The position numbers were made by a program, and so were the translations under genes. The notes beneath the pieces are model-generated. The model saw only the letters and a program-made list of their open reading frames with translations, was not told the origin of the DNA and made no database searches. 64,000 nucleotides of DNA. Source: Arthrobacter sp. 260 (GTDB taxonomy: Bacteria > Actinomycetota > Actinomycetes > Actinomycetales > Micrococcaceae). Where the stretch lies: positions 124,001 through 188,000 of the forward strand of contig NZ_JABFOE010000005.1 of the NCBI RefSeq assembly GCF_013116745.1. The letters run 5' to 3'. This document shows positions 55,822-63,987 of the stretch, piece by piece. Numbering within the stretch: position 1 is the stretch's first letter; each line of letters opens with the position of its first letter.

Positions 55822-57213
55822 CTAGCGCTTGGAGAGTGCTCCGGCAACCAGGAATGCCATCTCAAGGGACTGCATGTGGTTCAGACGGGGATCGCAGACC
55901 GATTCGTAGCGTTCCAGGAAGGCTTCCTGGTCCACTGGATCGGCGCCACCCAGGCACTCGGCGACGTCGTCGCCGGTCATTTCGACGTGCAGGCCACCCG
56001 GGAAGGTCCCCAGCGAGTTGTGAACCTCGAAGAAGCCTCGGACCTCGTCCATGACGTCGTCGAAGTTGCGGGTCTTGTAGCCGTTCGGCGACGTGACGGT
56101 GTTCCCGTGCATGGGGTCGGAAACCCACAGCACCTGGGCGCCGGAGTCGGTGACCTTCTGGACCAGCTTGGGTAGCTTCTCGCGGATGTTCCCGGCACCC
56201 ATGCGGGTGATGAAGGTCAGGCGGCCCGGTTCGCGGTTGGGGTCAAGCTTGTCGATCAGGGCCAGCGCATCGTCCGGGGATGTGCCGGGGCCGAGCTTGA
56301 CGCCAATCGGGTTCCGGACCCGGGAGAGGAAGTCGATGTGCGCGCTGTCGATGTCGCGGGTGCGCTCACCAATCCACAGGAAGTGGGCCGAGGTGTCGTA
56401 CGGCAGGCCCGTACGGGAGTCGGTCCGGGTCAGAGCCCGCTCGTAGTCGAGCAGCAGGGCCTCATGGCTGGCGAAAAACTCCACCCGCTTCAGCGCCTCG
56501 AAGTCGGCGCCGCAGGCGTCCATGAAGCGGACGGCGCGGTCGATCTCACGGGCCAGCGACTCGTAACGCGAGTGCGCGGGGTTGGCGGTGAATCCCTTGT
56601 TCCAGTGGTGCACCAGGCGCAGGTCGGCGAAACCGCCCTGCGTGAAGGCACGAATCAGGTTCAGGGTCGAAGCCGACGTGTGGTACGCCTTGACCATGCG
56701 GGAGGCGTCATGGCCCCGCGATTCTGGGGTGAAGTCGTAGCCGTTGACCATGTCGCCGCGGTAGGCGGGGAGGGTCACGCCTTCACGGGTCTCGTCGTTC
56801 GATGAGCGGGGTTTGGCGAACTGTCCGGCCATCCGGCCCATCTTGATGACGGGAAGTGATGCGCCGTAGGTCAGTACCACTGCCATCTGGAGGATAGTGC
56901 GGACACGGGCGCTAATCCGGTCTGCGGTCGCGCCTTCGAAGGTCTCGGCGCAGTCGCCGCCCTGGAGCAGAAACGCCTTCCCCTGCGCGGCGGCGGCCAG
57001 GCGGCTGCGCAGCACGTCGACTTCACCGGCGAAGACCAGCGGTGGAAGGGTGGAGAGCTCCTTGACGGAGGCCGAATACACGCTGCTGTCCTGCCAGGTG
57101 GGCTGCTGCGAAATCGGCAGCTCGCGCCAGTGATCGAGCATGGAGTCGGTCTGCTGGCTGCTCTGCCCGGCTGAGGAAACGGTGGAATCGGTGGGTGCGA
57201 GGATATCAGTCAC
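55822..57213 (-). CDS. Class II 3-deoxy-7-phosphoheptulonate synthase
   Basis: A 463-residue DAHP synthase of the plant-like class II, first step of the shikimate pathway (PEP plus erythrose-4-phosphate). Seen are FLLQGGDCAETFEGATADRI, VIKMGRMAGQFAKPRS, YRGDMVNGYDFTPESR, GFTANPAHSRYESL, IGERTRDIDSAHIDF, GMHV-like EMTGDDVAECLGG and RYESVCDPRLNHMQSLEMAF. The length is normal. Same gene content as Rv2178c near pknL in mycobacteria. Confidence 0.95.
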   Translation of the reverse strand: MTDILAPTDSTVSSAGQSSQQTDSMLDHWRELPISQQPTWQDSSVYSASVKELSTLPPLVFAGEVDVLRSRLAAAAQGKAFLLQGGDCAETFEGATADRISARVRTILQMAVVLTYGASLPVIKMGRMAGQFAKPRSSNDETREGVTLPAYRGDMVNGYDFTPESRGHDASRMVKAYHTSASTLNLIRAFTQGGFADLRLVHHWNKGFTANPAHSRYESLAREIDRAVRFMDACGADFEALKRVEFFASHEALLLDYERALTRTDSRTGLPYDTSAHFLWIGERTRDIDSAHIDFLSRVRNPIGVKLGPGTSPDDALALIDKLDPNREPGRLTFITRMGAGNIREKLPKLVQKVTDSGAQVLWVSDPMHGNTVTSPNGYKTRNFDDVMDEVRGFFEVHNSLGTFPGGLHVEMTGDDVAECLGGADPVDQEAFLERYESVCDPRLNHMQSLEMAFLVAGALSKR

Positions 57214-57298
57214 CAGTTAAGCGTAATGGTTCAGGCAACCCGTAGTGGCCAGGGCCGTCACGCAGCCGGGCGGCGCTGTCATATTGTGCCGGCCATTA

Positions 57299-58216
57299 CT
57301 ACCGCTTGCGGGTCAGCCAGGATGGGAGCTTGATGCTGGTGAGCTTGTCGCGGACCGAGGCCTTGTCGGTCACCAACGCGTCAGCCGCGTCCTTCCCGGT
57401 TCCACCCTTCCCGGCGTCGACGTCCACCTTGGGCCCGGTGGGTTCGTGATCGGTCGACGTCGTATCGGTAGCTTTTGTCTCTGACGCCTTCTTGTCGGAG
57501 GCTTTCTTGTCAGCGGACTTCTTTTCTGTGGCCTTCGCGGCCGCCAGCTTTTCCTTGACACTGCTCGCGTACACGTCCACGTACTCCTGGCCGGAGAGCC
57601 TCATGAGTTCGTACATGATCTCGTCGGTGACTGACCGCTGAACAAAGCGGTCCTCCGCGAGTCCCTTATACCGGGAGAAGTCCAGGGGTTCACCGACGAT
57701 GATGCCGATCCGGCGAATGTTGGGGATGCGCCTGCCGATGGGCTGCACCTTGTCGGTGCCGATCATCGCCACCGGGATCACTGGCACACCCGTGGCCAGA
57801 ACCAGCTTGGCAACGCCTGTCTTCCCGCGGTACAGACGTCCATCCGGGCTGCGCGTTCCCTCGGGGTAAATCCCCAGGATGCCGCCGCCGTTGAGCACCG
57901 CTTCCCCGGCGCTCAGCGAGGACGACGAAGCAGCACCGCCCGAACGGTCCATCGGGAGCTGGTTCGAGAGACGGAAGAACATCGCGGTGAGTTTGCCCTT
58001 AATACCCTTGCCCGTGAAGTACTCGGACTTGGCCAGGAAGATCACCGGGCGCGGCACCGCGATCGGCAGAAATATGGAGTCGGAGAAGGAGAGGTGGTTG
58101 CTGACCAGCACTGCTGGGCCCTCTGCGGGGACATTGTCCATTCCCTTTACCCACGGGCGGAAGAGCAGACCCAGAATCGGACCCACAATGATCCGCTTCA
58201 TGAACCAATAAAACAC
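57299..58216 (-). CDS. 1-acyl-sn-glycerol-3-phosphate acyltransferase-like protein
   Basis: A 305-residue PlsC-family acyltransferase. The catalytic NHLSFSD (NHx4D) is near residue 40 and PEGTRSPDG near 120, with LPMDRSG and PVIPVAMIG between. It transfers acyl groups in phospholipid synthesis at the membrane. After about residue 205 a low-complexity tail of Lys/Ala/Asp/Thr repeats (EKKSADKKASDKKASETK) and then a basic end follow; such tails are not part of the core. The start is GTG at 58216, since FYWFMKRIIVGP is conserved and AGGAAGG precedes it. Confidence 0.88.
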   Translation of the reverse strand: MFYWFMKRIIVGPILGLLFRPWVKGMDNVPAEGPAVLVSNHLSFSDSIFLPIAVPRPVIFLAKSEYFTGKGIKGKLTAMFFRLSNQLPMDRSGGAASSSSLSAGEAVLNGGGILGIYPEGTRSPDGRLYRGKTGVAKLVLATGVPVIPVAMIGTDKVQPIGRRIPNIRRIGIIVGEPLDFSRYKGLAEDRFVQRSVTDEIMYELMRLSGQEYVDVYASSVKEKLAAAKATEKKSADKKASDKKASETKATDTTSTDHEPTGPKVDVDAGKGGTGKDAADALVTDKASVRDKLTSIKLPSWLTRKR

Positions 58217-58348
58217 GCTGACAGCCTTCCTAGACCCGGACGGGACCACACGGGAATCCCCCACTGATGATCGCGCTTTTCCTTGAGAGACTACTCTAAG
58301 GGGCGCCTCCGCTGGTAAGGCATCGACAGCAGGTGGCACGATGGGGCT

Positions 58349-59113
58349 ATGACATCCAGTGCCGGCCCGGTCGCCTTCTCCAACGATGGTTTTGGGGAGG
58401 CCTCCCGCATTGGGGTAGTGATGAGCCACGGCTTCACCGGATCCCCGGTCAGCCTGTTGGAATGGGCGCGGTATCTTGCGGACCAGGGGTATGCGGTGAG
58501 GCTGCCGCTGCTTGCCGGGCACGGAACCACCTGGCAGGAGCTGGCCCGCACTCCGTGGCAGCACTGGTACGCCAGTTATGAGGCCAGCTACCGGGAACTG
58601 GAAGAATCGACCGACGTGGTTGTCGCCGCTGGACTTTCAATGGGTGGAACCCTCGCCCTGCGGCTGGCAGCATTGCAGCCGGTGGCTGGCGTCGTCGTCG
58701 TCAATCCGGGCCTGACCATCGCCGATCCGCGGGCGCGCTACGCGGGACTGCTGAAGTACGTGATGCGGTCGGTGCCGGCGATCGCCAACAACATCAAGAA
58801 GGAAGGTCTCGACGAGGGCGCCTACGCGCGGACCCCCGTCGCCGCCGTCGTTCAGCTCTCCAAACTGTTCCGGGAGACGGTGGCGCAACTGCCCAGCGTT
58901 ACCGCCCCGACGCTGGTTTTTCGTTCATCAGTGGACCCGGTGGTACCGGAGAGCAGCATCGAGGTATTGCAACAGCGGATCGGGAGTGCTGAACTGGAGA
59001 TTGTCCGTTTGGAGAACAGCTATCATGTTGCGACCATGGACCATGACGCGCAGTCAATTTTTGAACGCTCAGCGCAATTCATCCAGCACGTGACGGCAGG
59101 TAGCACCGCATGA
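58349..59113 (+). CDS. Alpha/beta hydrolase (esterase/lipase-like)
   Basis: A 254-residue alpha/beta hydrolase. The lid/oxyanion region is SHGFTGSP near 32, PLLAGHGTTWQELARTPWQH follows, and the nucleophile elbow is GLSMGG near 96. The acid and histidine are in RSSVDPVVPE and SYHVATMDHD. It resembles monoacylglycerol lipase/carboxylesterase YvaK-type enzymes; the substrate is unknown. It diverges from the acyltransferase gene and overlaps the next gene by 4 bp. Confidence 0.87.
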   Translation: MTSSAGPVAFSNDGFGEASRIGVVMSHGFTGSPVSLLEWARYLADQGYAVRLPLLAGHGTTWQELARTPWQHWYASYEASYRELEESTDVVVAAGLSMGGTLALRLAALQPVAGVVVVNPGLTIADPRARYAGLLKYVMRSVPAIANNIKKEGLDEGAYARTPVAAVVQLSKLFRETVAQLPSVTAPTLVFRSSVDPVVPESSIEVLQQRIGSAELEIVRLENSYHVATMDHDAQSIFERSAQFIQHVTAGSTA

Positions 59114-59601
59114 CATCCCGAGGTCAGGAACCCAACGAGTCCACCGACGATGCCGTGTGGCAGGATTTGGTGGCGCGGCTGGAGCAGACTCCCAGCGCGC
59201 CGGACAGGGCGGGCGAAGAAGCCCCAGCGCCGGCACCCGAACGTAACGCGGGTGTGGGGATGTCCGATCAGGAGCGGGTGCGCGCTCTGTTCGAGAATCA
59301 GCCCCGCCGCTCCCCCGCAGGTCCCCGCGACTACACCCCGAAGGAATCCGACGACGACGAGGACGAGGGGTATCACCCGCCGGAGCCACCGGCTTTGGGC
59401 ACGGGCGAACCGCTTCTGGTGCTCGCCTGGTTCGGTGCCGTGGGTGGACCGATCGCCCTGCTGCTCCTCGCCATGTTCTGGCGTGCAGCACCGCTCATGA
59501 TGATGCTGGGAGTGTTGGCCATCTTCCTGGGCTCGGTTGCCTTCCTCATTTTCCGGCTCCCCAAGACCCGCGACTTCGACGACAACGGCGCGGAAGTCTA
59601 G
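59110..59601 (+). CDS. Hypothetical membrane protein, C-terminal two TM segments
   Basis: A 163-residue protein. The first 95 residues are hydrophilic, with an acidic block (KESDDDEDEGYHPPEPP). Two hydrophobic segments follow (VLAWFGAVGGPIALLLLAMF and LMMMLGVLAIFLGSVAFLIF), and then a short charged end. The start overlaps the hydrolase stop as ATGA. Conserved position next to the hydrolase in relatives is likely. The function is unknown. Confidence 0.75.
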   Translation: MTSRGQEPNESTDDAVWQDLVARLEQTPSAPDRAGEEAPAPAPERNAGVGMSDQERVRALFENQPRRSPAGPRDYTPKESDDDEDEGYHPPEPPALGTGEPLLVLAWFGAVGGPIALLLLAMFWRAAPLMMMLGVLAIFLGSVAFLIFRLPKTRDFDDNGAEV

Positions 59602-59634
59602 CGAGGCTTTTGCCCAGATAGACCTGCGGTTCAG

Positions 59635-60522
59635 TCACCCGGGAACGTGGAGCGTTTCGGCCCGTGGGGTGGCAGAGGACTTGTCGCGCCGGCCTCCTCG
59701 TTGAGCGGCGGCTCCGGCGATCACCACCAGGGCAATCCCGATGATCTGCAGGACCCCTAGCTGCTGTTGAAGAATGATCAGCCCCAGCAACACCCCAAAC
59801 GCCGGCTCGAGCGCCATCAGGGTTCCGAAAGCCGTCGGGGTCATTCGGCGCAGGGCGAGCATTTCCAGGGCGAAGGGCAGCACCGGCAGCAGGACCGCAA
59901 GCCCCAACGCCGCAATGAGGATGCTTGGGGTGATCTGCCCGACCGCCTGGGGGATGCCGATGGTTGCCGCCGCGAGTGCCGCAATCGGCACGGTCAGTGA
60001 CAGGGAGCCGATCCCGGTAAAGCGGTCGCCGATGCGCTGTGTCAGCAGAATGTAGACCGCCCACCCGACGGCGGCCATGGCTGCGAACCCGACCCCGGTG
60101 GGATCGAACTCTCCCCGCCACGGTTGGGTCATCAGGACCACACCGAGTAGGGCGAGCGCTGGCAATAGCAGGGCGCTTCGCCGGTGGCTGCGGATCGCTG
60201 CGACGGTCAGCGGTCCAAGGAACTCGATCGCTACGGCGGTTCCCAGGTCGATGTGCTCCAGCGCTGCGAGGAACCCGACCGTCATGACACCCGTTGCAAG
60301 GCCGAGGCCGAGGATGGTGGGGACGTCCTGCCGCCGGATCGAGCGCAACGGCGGGCGGACCAGGAGGATCAGGATGATCGCTCCCATACTCAGGCGCAGC
60401 CAGGCAGTTCCCGCGGGTCCAACGGCTCCGATCATCTCGACTGACAGGGCGGAGCCGAGCTGGACGGACAGCATCGCGGTGACCGCCAGCCCCCACGGCG
60501 GGATCGGAAGTGTTCTGGTCAT
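59635..60522 (-). CDS. EamA/DMT family exporter
   Basis: A 295-residue protein with ten predicted membrane segments in two EamA repeats. The first is LAVTAMLSVQLGSALSVEMI onward, with TVGFLAALEHIDLGTAVAIE. The second is VYILLTQRIGDRFTGIGSLS and ALRRMTPTAFGTLMALEPAF. RhtA-like exporters of this family export threonine/homoserine or other amino acids; the substrate is unknown. It overlaps the B3/B4 gene by 4 bp; probably part of one operon with the XRE-cupin regulator. Confidence 0.85.
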   Translation of the reverse strand: MTRTLPIPPWGLAVTAMLSVQLGSALSVEMIGAVGPAGTAWLRLSMGAIILILLVRPPLRSIRRQDVPTILGLGLATGVMTVGFLAALEHIDLGTAVAIEFLGPLTVAAIRSHRRSALLLPALALLGVVLMTQPWRGEFDPTGVGFAAMAAVGWAVYILLTQRIGDRFTGIGSLSLTVPIAALAAATIGIPQAVGQITPSILIAALGLAVLLPVLPFALEMLALRRMTPTAFGTLMALEPAFGVLLGLIILQQQLGVLQIIGIALVVIAGAAAQRGGRRDKSSATPRAETLHVPG

Positions 60523-61250
60523 GGCTGTTCCCGAGGGGTCTCCATGAGACGCCTGGCCACCTGCACATCGGGGCCGAGCCGTTCCAGGTGGGTGTACAAG
60601 TCGGCGGTGGCTTGGCCGAGCGCCTCGTCCGAGAGTGGAGCCAGCGCGTCGAGAATAAACAGCGCACTGGTGGTGTGGTCATGGAGCTGTGTTCGCCGTC
60701 CCTGGCGCCAGTTCCAGCGCCGGCAGGTGACTCCGGCGTCGTCGCACCACACCACTTCGCCCGGCTCCGGGTGTTCCACCGTCGCTTCTCCGCCGGTTGC
60801 GGTATCGAAGGGTTCGGTGCCGTTGGCGCGGATCAGCCGTGGGGCGCCAACGTAGCCGGCCAGGTCCTCTCCGCCCAGGGGGATCTGGTGCAGGACCGAG
60901 ATCGCGTTATACATGTCAGTCAGACGGTTTACCCGGGGCAATCCGGTTGCGGCCCGGCGCACCAGTGCCTCAAGACTGTTCCTGGTGCGCTGCGGTTTGG
61001 CGCCGAAGGCCCGGTAGGCATCGCGCCACGCTGCCACGTGCGGCACGTCCTCCACCGGTCCGGCGGCGAGGAGCTGGACCGCGAACGCTTCGGCCTTTTG
61101 CAGGAGTGCTTCGCTGACGTCGTCGCTGGGGCCCGGCACCAGACCATCGACGGCGATGAGTACGGCCCGGTAGTCCGGGCGCAGGGCGAATACCTCGGGA
61201 TCCACCCCGGCGGACTCGACCAGGTGCTGCAGCGCGCCCTGTTCACTCAT
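60519..61250 (-). CDS. B3/B4 tRNA-synthetase-editing domain protein
   Basis: A 243-residue stand-alone protein with the B3/B4 domain of bacterial PheRS beta. VAAWRDAYRAFGAKPQRTRN, LEALVRRAATGLPRVNRLTD and MYNAISVLHQIPLGGEDLAG are typical of the family. HPEPGEVVWCDDAGVTCRRW and TQLHDHTTSALFILDAL complete the domain. Such proteins may hydrolyse mis-acylated tRNAs or bind amino-acid derivatives. It overlaps the neighbouring genes by 4 bp each. Confidence 0.8.
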   Translation of the reverse strand: MSEQGALQHLVESAGVDPEVFALRPDYRAVLIAVDGLVPGPSDDVSEALLQKAEAFAVQLLAAGPVEDVPHVAAWRDAYRAFGAKPQRTRNSLEALVRRAATGLPRVNRLTDMYNAISVLHQIPLGGEDLAGYVGAPRLIRANGTEPFDTATGGEATVEHPEPGEVVWCDDAGVTCRRWNWRQGRRTQLHDHTTSALFILDALAPLSDEALGQATADLYTHLERLGPDVQVARRLMETPREQP

Positions 61251-61849
61251 TGCTTGCCTCCGATTGAATGCCCCAGCCCGACGCCAGGCTCAAAGACGGC
61301 CATGGCGAATCGGGTGGGTTCGGCTGTGTCGTTCCGGTAGGAGTGGTCAACATCCCCGGGGAAGGACAGGGCGTCTCCCGGCCCGAGCACGATTGGCTGG
61401 TCATCGACCACGACCGTGAGCGAGCCTTCCAGCACCTGTAGCAATTCCTTGGTCCCCTCAGAGTGGGGCTCGCTTGGATGGTGATCTCCGGGCACCATGA
61501 CCCATTCCCAGAGTTCCACGACGTCAGGTGATTCGGTGCCCGCTACGAGAATGCCGCGCCCGCCGGCCTCCGACGTCCAGAGCGCGGCTCCCTCGCCACT
61601 CCTGGTGACGGTGACGGGTTTGGGCGCAGGCGACTCCACCAGGGCCGGAAGTCCGACCCCCAGGGCGTCGCTGATCCGCAACAGGGTCCCGACACTAGGG
61701 TTCACTGCGCCCTGTTCAACATTGATCAGCATTCGTCGGCTCACTCCTGCGGCCTCGGCCAACTGCTCGAGTGTCAGGGAGCGAGATTGCCGCTCCTGTT
61801 TGACCCGTGCCCCGATTGCCGCTGCGAGAGCGGTGGTACTTGCATCCAT
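61247..61849 (-). CDS. XRE-family regulator with C-terminal cupin
   Basis: A 200-residue regulator: HTH_3 domain (AAIGARVKQERQSRSLTLEQ, then LAEAAGVSRRMLINVEQGAV) at residues 8-65, and a cupin at 130-195 (DHHPSEPHSEGTKELLQVLE, VVVDDQPIVLGPGDALSFPG). The cupin probably binds a small ligand to control the exporter operon. Two starts are possible. ATG 61849 is preceded by no SD and could be leaderless; ATG 61885 has AGCAGG in front but would put the operator palindrome inside the coding sequence. I chose 61849. Confidence 0.85.
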   Translation of the reverse strand: MDASTTALAAAIGARVKQERQSRSLTLEQLAEAAGVSRRMLINVEQGAVNPSVGTLLRISDALGVGLPALVESPAPKPVTVTRSGEGAALWTSEAGGRGILVAGTESPDVVELWEWVMVPGDHHPSEPHSEGTKELLQVLEGSLTVVVDDQPIVLGPGDALSFPGDVDHSYRNDTAEPTRFAMAVFEPGVGLGHSIGGKQ

Positions 61850-61858
61850 AAGTGCATG

Positions 61859-61881
61859 ATACTGCACTATTAGTGCAGTAT
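61859..61881. promoter_or_regulatory. Perfect 23-bp palindrome, probable XRE operator
   Basis: The arms ATACTGCACTA (61859-61869) and TAGTGCAGTAT (61871-61881) are perfect 11-bp inverted repeats around a single central T. The site lies 10-32 bp before the chosen start of the XRE-cupin regulator. This is the usual place of an autoregulatory operator for XRE-type proteins. TGCAT elements flank the arms, extending the symmetry. Confidence 0.7.
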
Positions 61882-61934
61882 GCATCCTGCTCGTACTTCC
61901 TTGACGGCCGGATGGCTACTGTTTGGGGCGCTTA

Positions 61935-62260
61935 GTGCAGTTGTGGCGGGTCCTCCCGATTACGCGCCGGGTGCTTGTGCAGTTGTGGCGGGTGCGTGAA
62001 TTTGCCCCGCGTTGCTTGTGCAGTTGTGGCGGGTCCTCCCGATTACGCGCCGGGCACTTGTGCAGTTGTGGCGGGTGCATGAATTTACCCCCCGCTGCTT
62101 GTGCAGTTGTGGCGGGTCCTCCCGATTACGCGCCGGGCACTTGTGCAGTTGTGGTGGGTGCATGAATTTACCCCGCGTTGCTTGTGCAGTTGTGGCGGGT
62201 GCAGGTCGCAGGCACCCACCACAAGTGAACGAATGGTGGAGCCTACCCACCACAAGTGCA
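61935..62260. repeat. Tandem/dispersed repeat island: 17-bp core in alternating 42/41-bp steps with terminal inverted copies
   Basis: The core GTGCAGTTGTGGCGGGT starts at 61935, 61977, 62018, 62060, 62101, 62143 (one mismatch) and 62184, steps 42, 41, 42, 41, 42, 41. Two different linkers alternate: A (25 nt, starting CCTCCCGATTACGCGCCGG) and B (24 nt, starting GCATGAATTTACCCCGCG). The unit is thus 83 bp, about 3.2 copies. It ends in two inverted, diverged copies near 62214-62227 and 62245-62260, giving a hairpin with the last direct core. ORFs crossing it are by-products of the repeat. Confidence 0.9.
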
Positions 62261-62304
62261 CACCTTAAGATCGCGGCGGGTCCCACAGCTACTCTGCGAG
62301 CGTG

Positions 62305-63252
62305 TCAGCAGCCAACCCCGGCGGGGTTCTCTAGGCAGTTATCCGCGACACTGTGCCGCTCACTGCGCCAGATACTCATCAGGTGCGGTTCCGACGAGAC
62401 CCGGGCGAGGCCTGCCACCGGTAACCACGGCCCGCCATCAACCGAGTAGTCCCCGGCGAACAACGTGTCCAGCTGGACGAAGTAGTCGCCAGTTTCCGTA
62501 TACAGATGACTCGTGGGGGTTTCGGTATCAAACCCGTCGCCTGGGACGGCGCTTCCGGGGTTGGAGGTGGTCAGGCTTGTGCCGTCACCGTAGGACCATT
62601 CATAGGAGACCGGCCAGGCACGCAGTTCGATCTGGGCGTTCTGGAACTCGAAAGTGAATTCCTGGTCATTGGCGACGGCGTAAAGGTTGCTGTGGGCGTT
62701 CCGCAACCCAAACTGGTCTGGCTGAGAAAAGACACCCGCAGCCAGAATCGGCTGACTCTCGAACTCAGTCAACGTGATGATGATCGGTGCTTCCCCGAGG
62801 GTTTCGGCAGTCGGTGCCACCGGTGGTTGTCCCGGGTAAAGGCACCCGCTCCGTCCCGTCGCCGTCTCAGTGGGTGGACTGGTGTTCCGGTTGACCTCAA
62901 TCCACTGCACCAACATCCCGTCGGCCTGCGCATCACACTGGGCGTTCAGCTGCACACAGTATCCGGGATCCATGAAGTCTTGAGCGCCGGCTGTGCAGAC
63001 CCGCTCGTAGATGTAATCAATCCCGTCATCGGTTGGAAGGTAAGCGTTGGTAGCTCCGGCGGCTTCCCGTTTCCCTGAACCACCAGAACCACCAGTGGAT
63101 TCACGGCTGACATTCTTTGCACTCACGTTGGATTCGTCAAAGGTAATGCCAGACTCGCTTTCAGCTGCGAGAGCAGGCGCCACGGAGATAGATAGAGACG
63201 AGGCAACGCCGACAAATACTGCGATCGTAATGGCTAACCAAGTTCTGCTCAT
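62305..63252 (-). CDS. Secreted PKD-like domain protein
   Basis: A 315-residue protein with a signal peptide (MSRTWLAITIAVFVGVASSL, cleavage near ALAAES). A Ser/Gly-rich segment (STGGSGGSGKREAAG) follows, then a middle region with several cysteines (YERVCTAGAQDF, GYCVQLNAQCDAQ, GRSGCLY). A PKD-like fold is visible in PVSYEWSYGDGTSLTTSNPG, SHLYTETGDYFVQLDTLF. Extracellular, probably in protein or carbohydrate contact; exact role unknown. The DUF6318-type lipoprotein gene is 6 bp upstream in the same unit. Confidence 0.7.
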   Translation of the reverse strand: MSRTWLAITIAVFVGVASSLSISVAPALAAESESGITFDESNVSAKNVSRESTGGSGGSGKREAAGATNAYLPTDDGIDYIYERVCTAGAQDFMDPGYCVQLNAQCDAQADGMLVQWIEVNRNTSPPTETATGRSGCLYPGQPPVAPTAETLGEAPIIITLTEFESQPILAAGVFSQPDQFGLRNAHSNLYAVANDQEFTFEFQNAQIELRAWPVSYEWSYGDGTSLTTSNPGSAVPGDGFDTETPTSHLYTETGDYFVQLDTLFAGDYSVDGGPWLPVAGLARVSSEPHLMSIWRSERHSVADNCLENPAGVGC

Positions 63253-63258
63253 GCGACG

Positions 63259-63987
63259 TCACGTTCCCTCTGGTGATCCAAAATCAAGCATGATCCACCT
63301 ATTTTGTTCATAGATCGCGATTAGGACATCGATGCCTGGCTCCGAGCTTGGCGACTCTCCCACAGCCTCACCGGACTGCGAGAACAAGGTCACCTCGCCT
63401 TGCCCCACTTCGACAAAAGAATTGATAGAACCAGCCGTGTTAAGTTCAAAATCAGTGGAAAAGGTAAGCACTTCGGCTTCTCCACCGGCTACCCAACCGC
63501 CGGAAGCGAATTGCTCTTGAACTCCCTCAACGACGTTGGCGCAGGTCCCGCATCCGCTATCAGTGATCTCGAGAAACTCAGCCCAGTCGTTGGTGATGTA
63601 CCCGTAGCTAAAGAGTTCGAACCAGTACTCGGTGAACGCCTCCAGGCCTTCTACCGAGTTCTCGTCGGCGAGGGCGGGTTTCTCGGGCACCGGGATGTTG
63701 GCGGCTGGACCGTCTGACGACGCTGCGGTCGGTTCGGGCGCGGCGGGTTCAGACGGTGCAGTCGTATGTGTGGACAACGGGCTTGTGGGTTCCGGAGCCG
63801 AGGCGGAGGTCTCCCCCGCAGTGGGGCCCGGCGGCGATGCGTCGCCCTGACATCCCGTCACCAGTAACCCGAACACGATGGCAACTGCGACGGTCCGGCT
63901 GCGCGGGTGGAACAAACTACGGAGCGGGAGCAAGGTGCTGGGTTGGATCAAACTGCGGAGCGGGACCAGACGGCGGGGCGGGGACAT
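63259..63987 (-). CDS. DUF6318-like lipoprotein
   Basis: A 242-residue lipoprotein: an unusual basic N-terminus with a 12-residue internal repeat, then a hydrophobic stretch and lipobox LVTGC with the lipidated Cys46. A Pro/Ser/Thr/Ala-rich linker of about 60 residues follows, and then a globular domain (FTEYWFELFSYGYITNDWAE, then TDSGCGTCANVVEGVQEQF). The latter pattern matches DUF6318. It is probably anchored on the outer face. The ATG at 63987 is near the window end; a downstream GTG/TTG start just before the hydrophobic core is also possible. Confidence 0.75.
   Translation of the reverse strand: MSPPRRLVPLRSLIQPSTLLPLRSLFHPRSRTVAVAIVFGLLVTGCQGDASPPGPTAGETSASAPEPTSPLSTHTTAPSEPAAPEPTAASSDGPAANIPVPEKPALADENSVEGLEAFTEYWFELFSYGYITNDWAEFLEITDSGCGTCANVVEGVQEQFASGGWVAGGEAEVLTFSTDFELNTAGSINSFVEVGQGEVTLFSQSGEAVGESPSSEPGIDVLIAIYEQNRWIMLDFGSPEGT
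63913..63968. repeat. 36-bp tandem duplication in the lipoprotein 5' end
   Basis: CAAACTACGGAGCGGGAGCA (63913-63932) and CAAACTGCGGAGCGGGACCA (63949-63968) are two nearly identical segments at a 36-bp period, i.e. a 12-codon in-frame repeat (LVPLRSLIQPST and LLPLRSLFHPRS) upstream of the signal sequence core. Confidence 0.75.

Noticed and set aside
61923..62165. 80-codon ORF over the repeat island (MGRLVQLWRVLPITRR...)
   Set aside because: The ORF is a product of a stop-poor 83-bp repeat read in successive frames; no start signal and no composition of a real protein.
61935..62260. CRISPR array
   Set aside because: Repeats and spacings look regular, but the two linkers alternate and recur nearly unchanged, there are inverted copies at one end and no cas gene is present.
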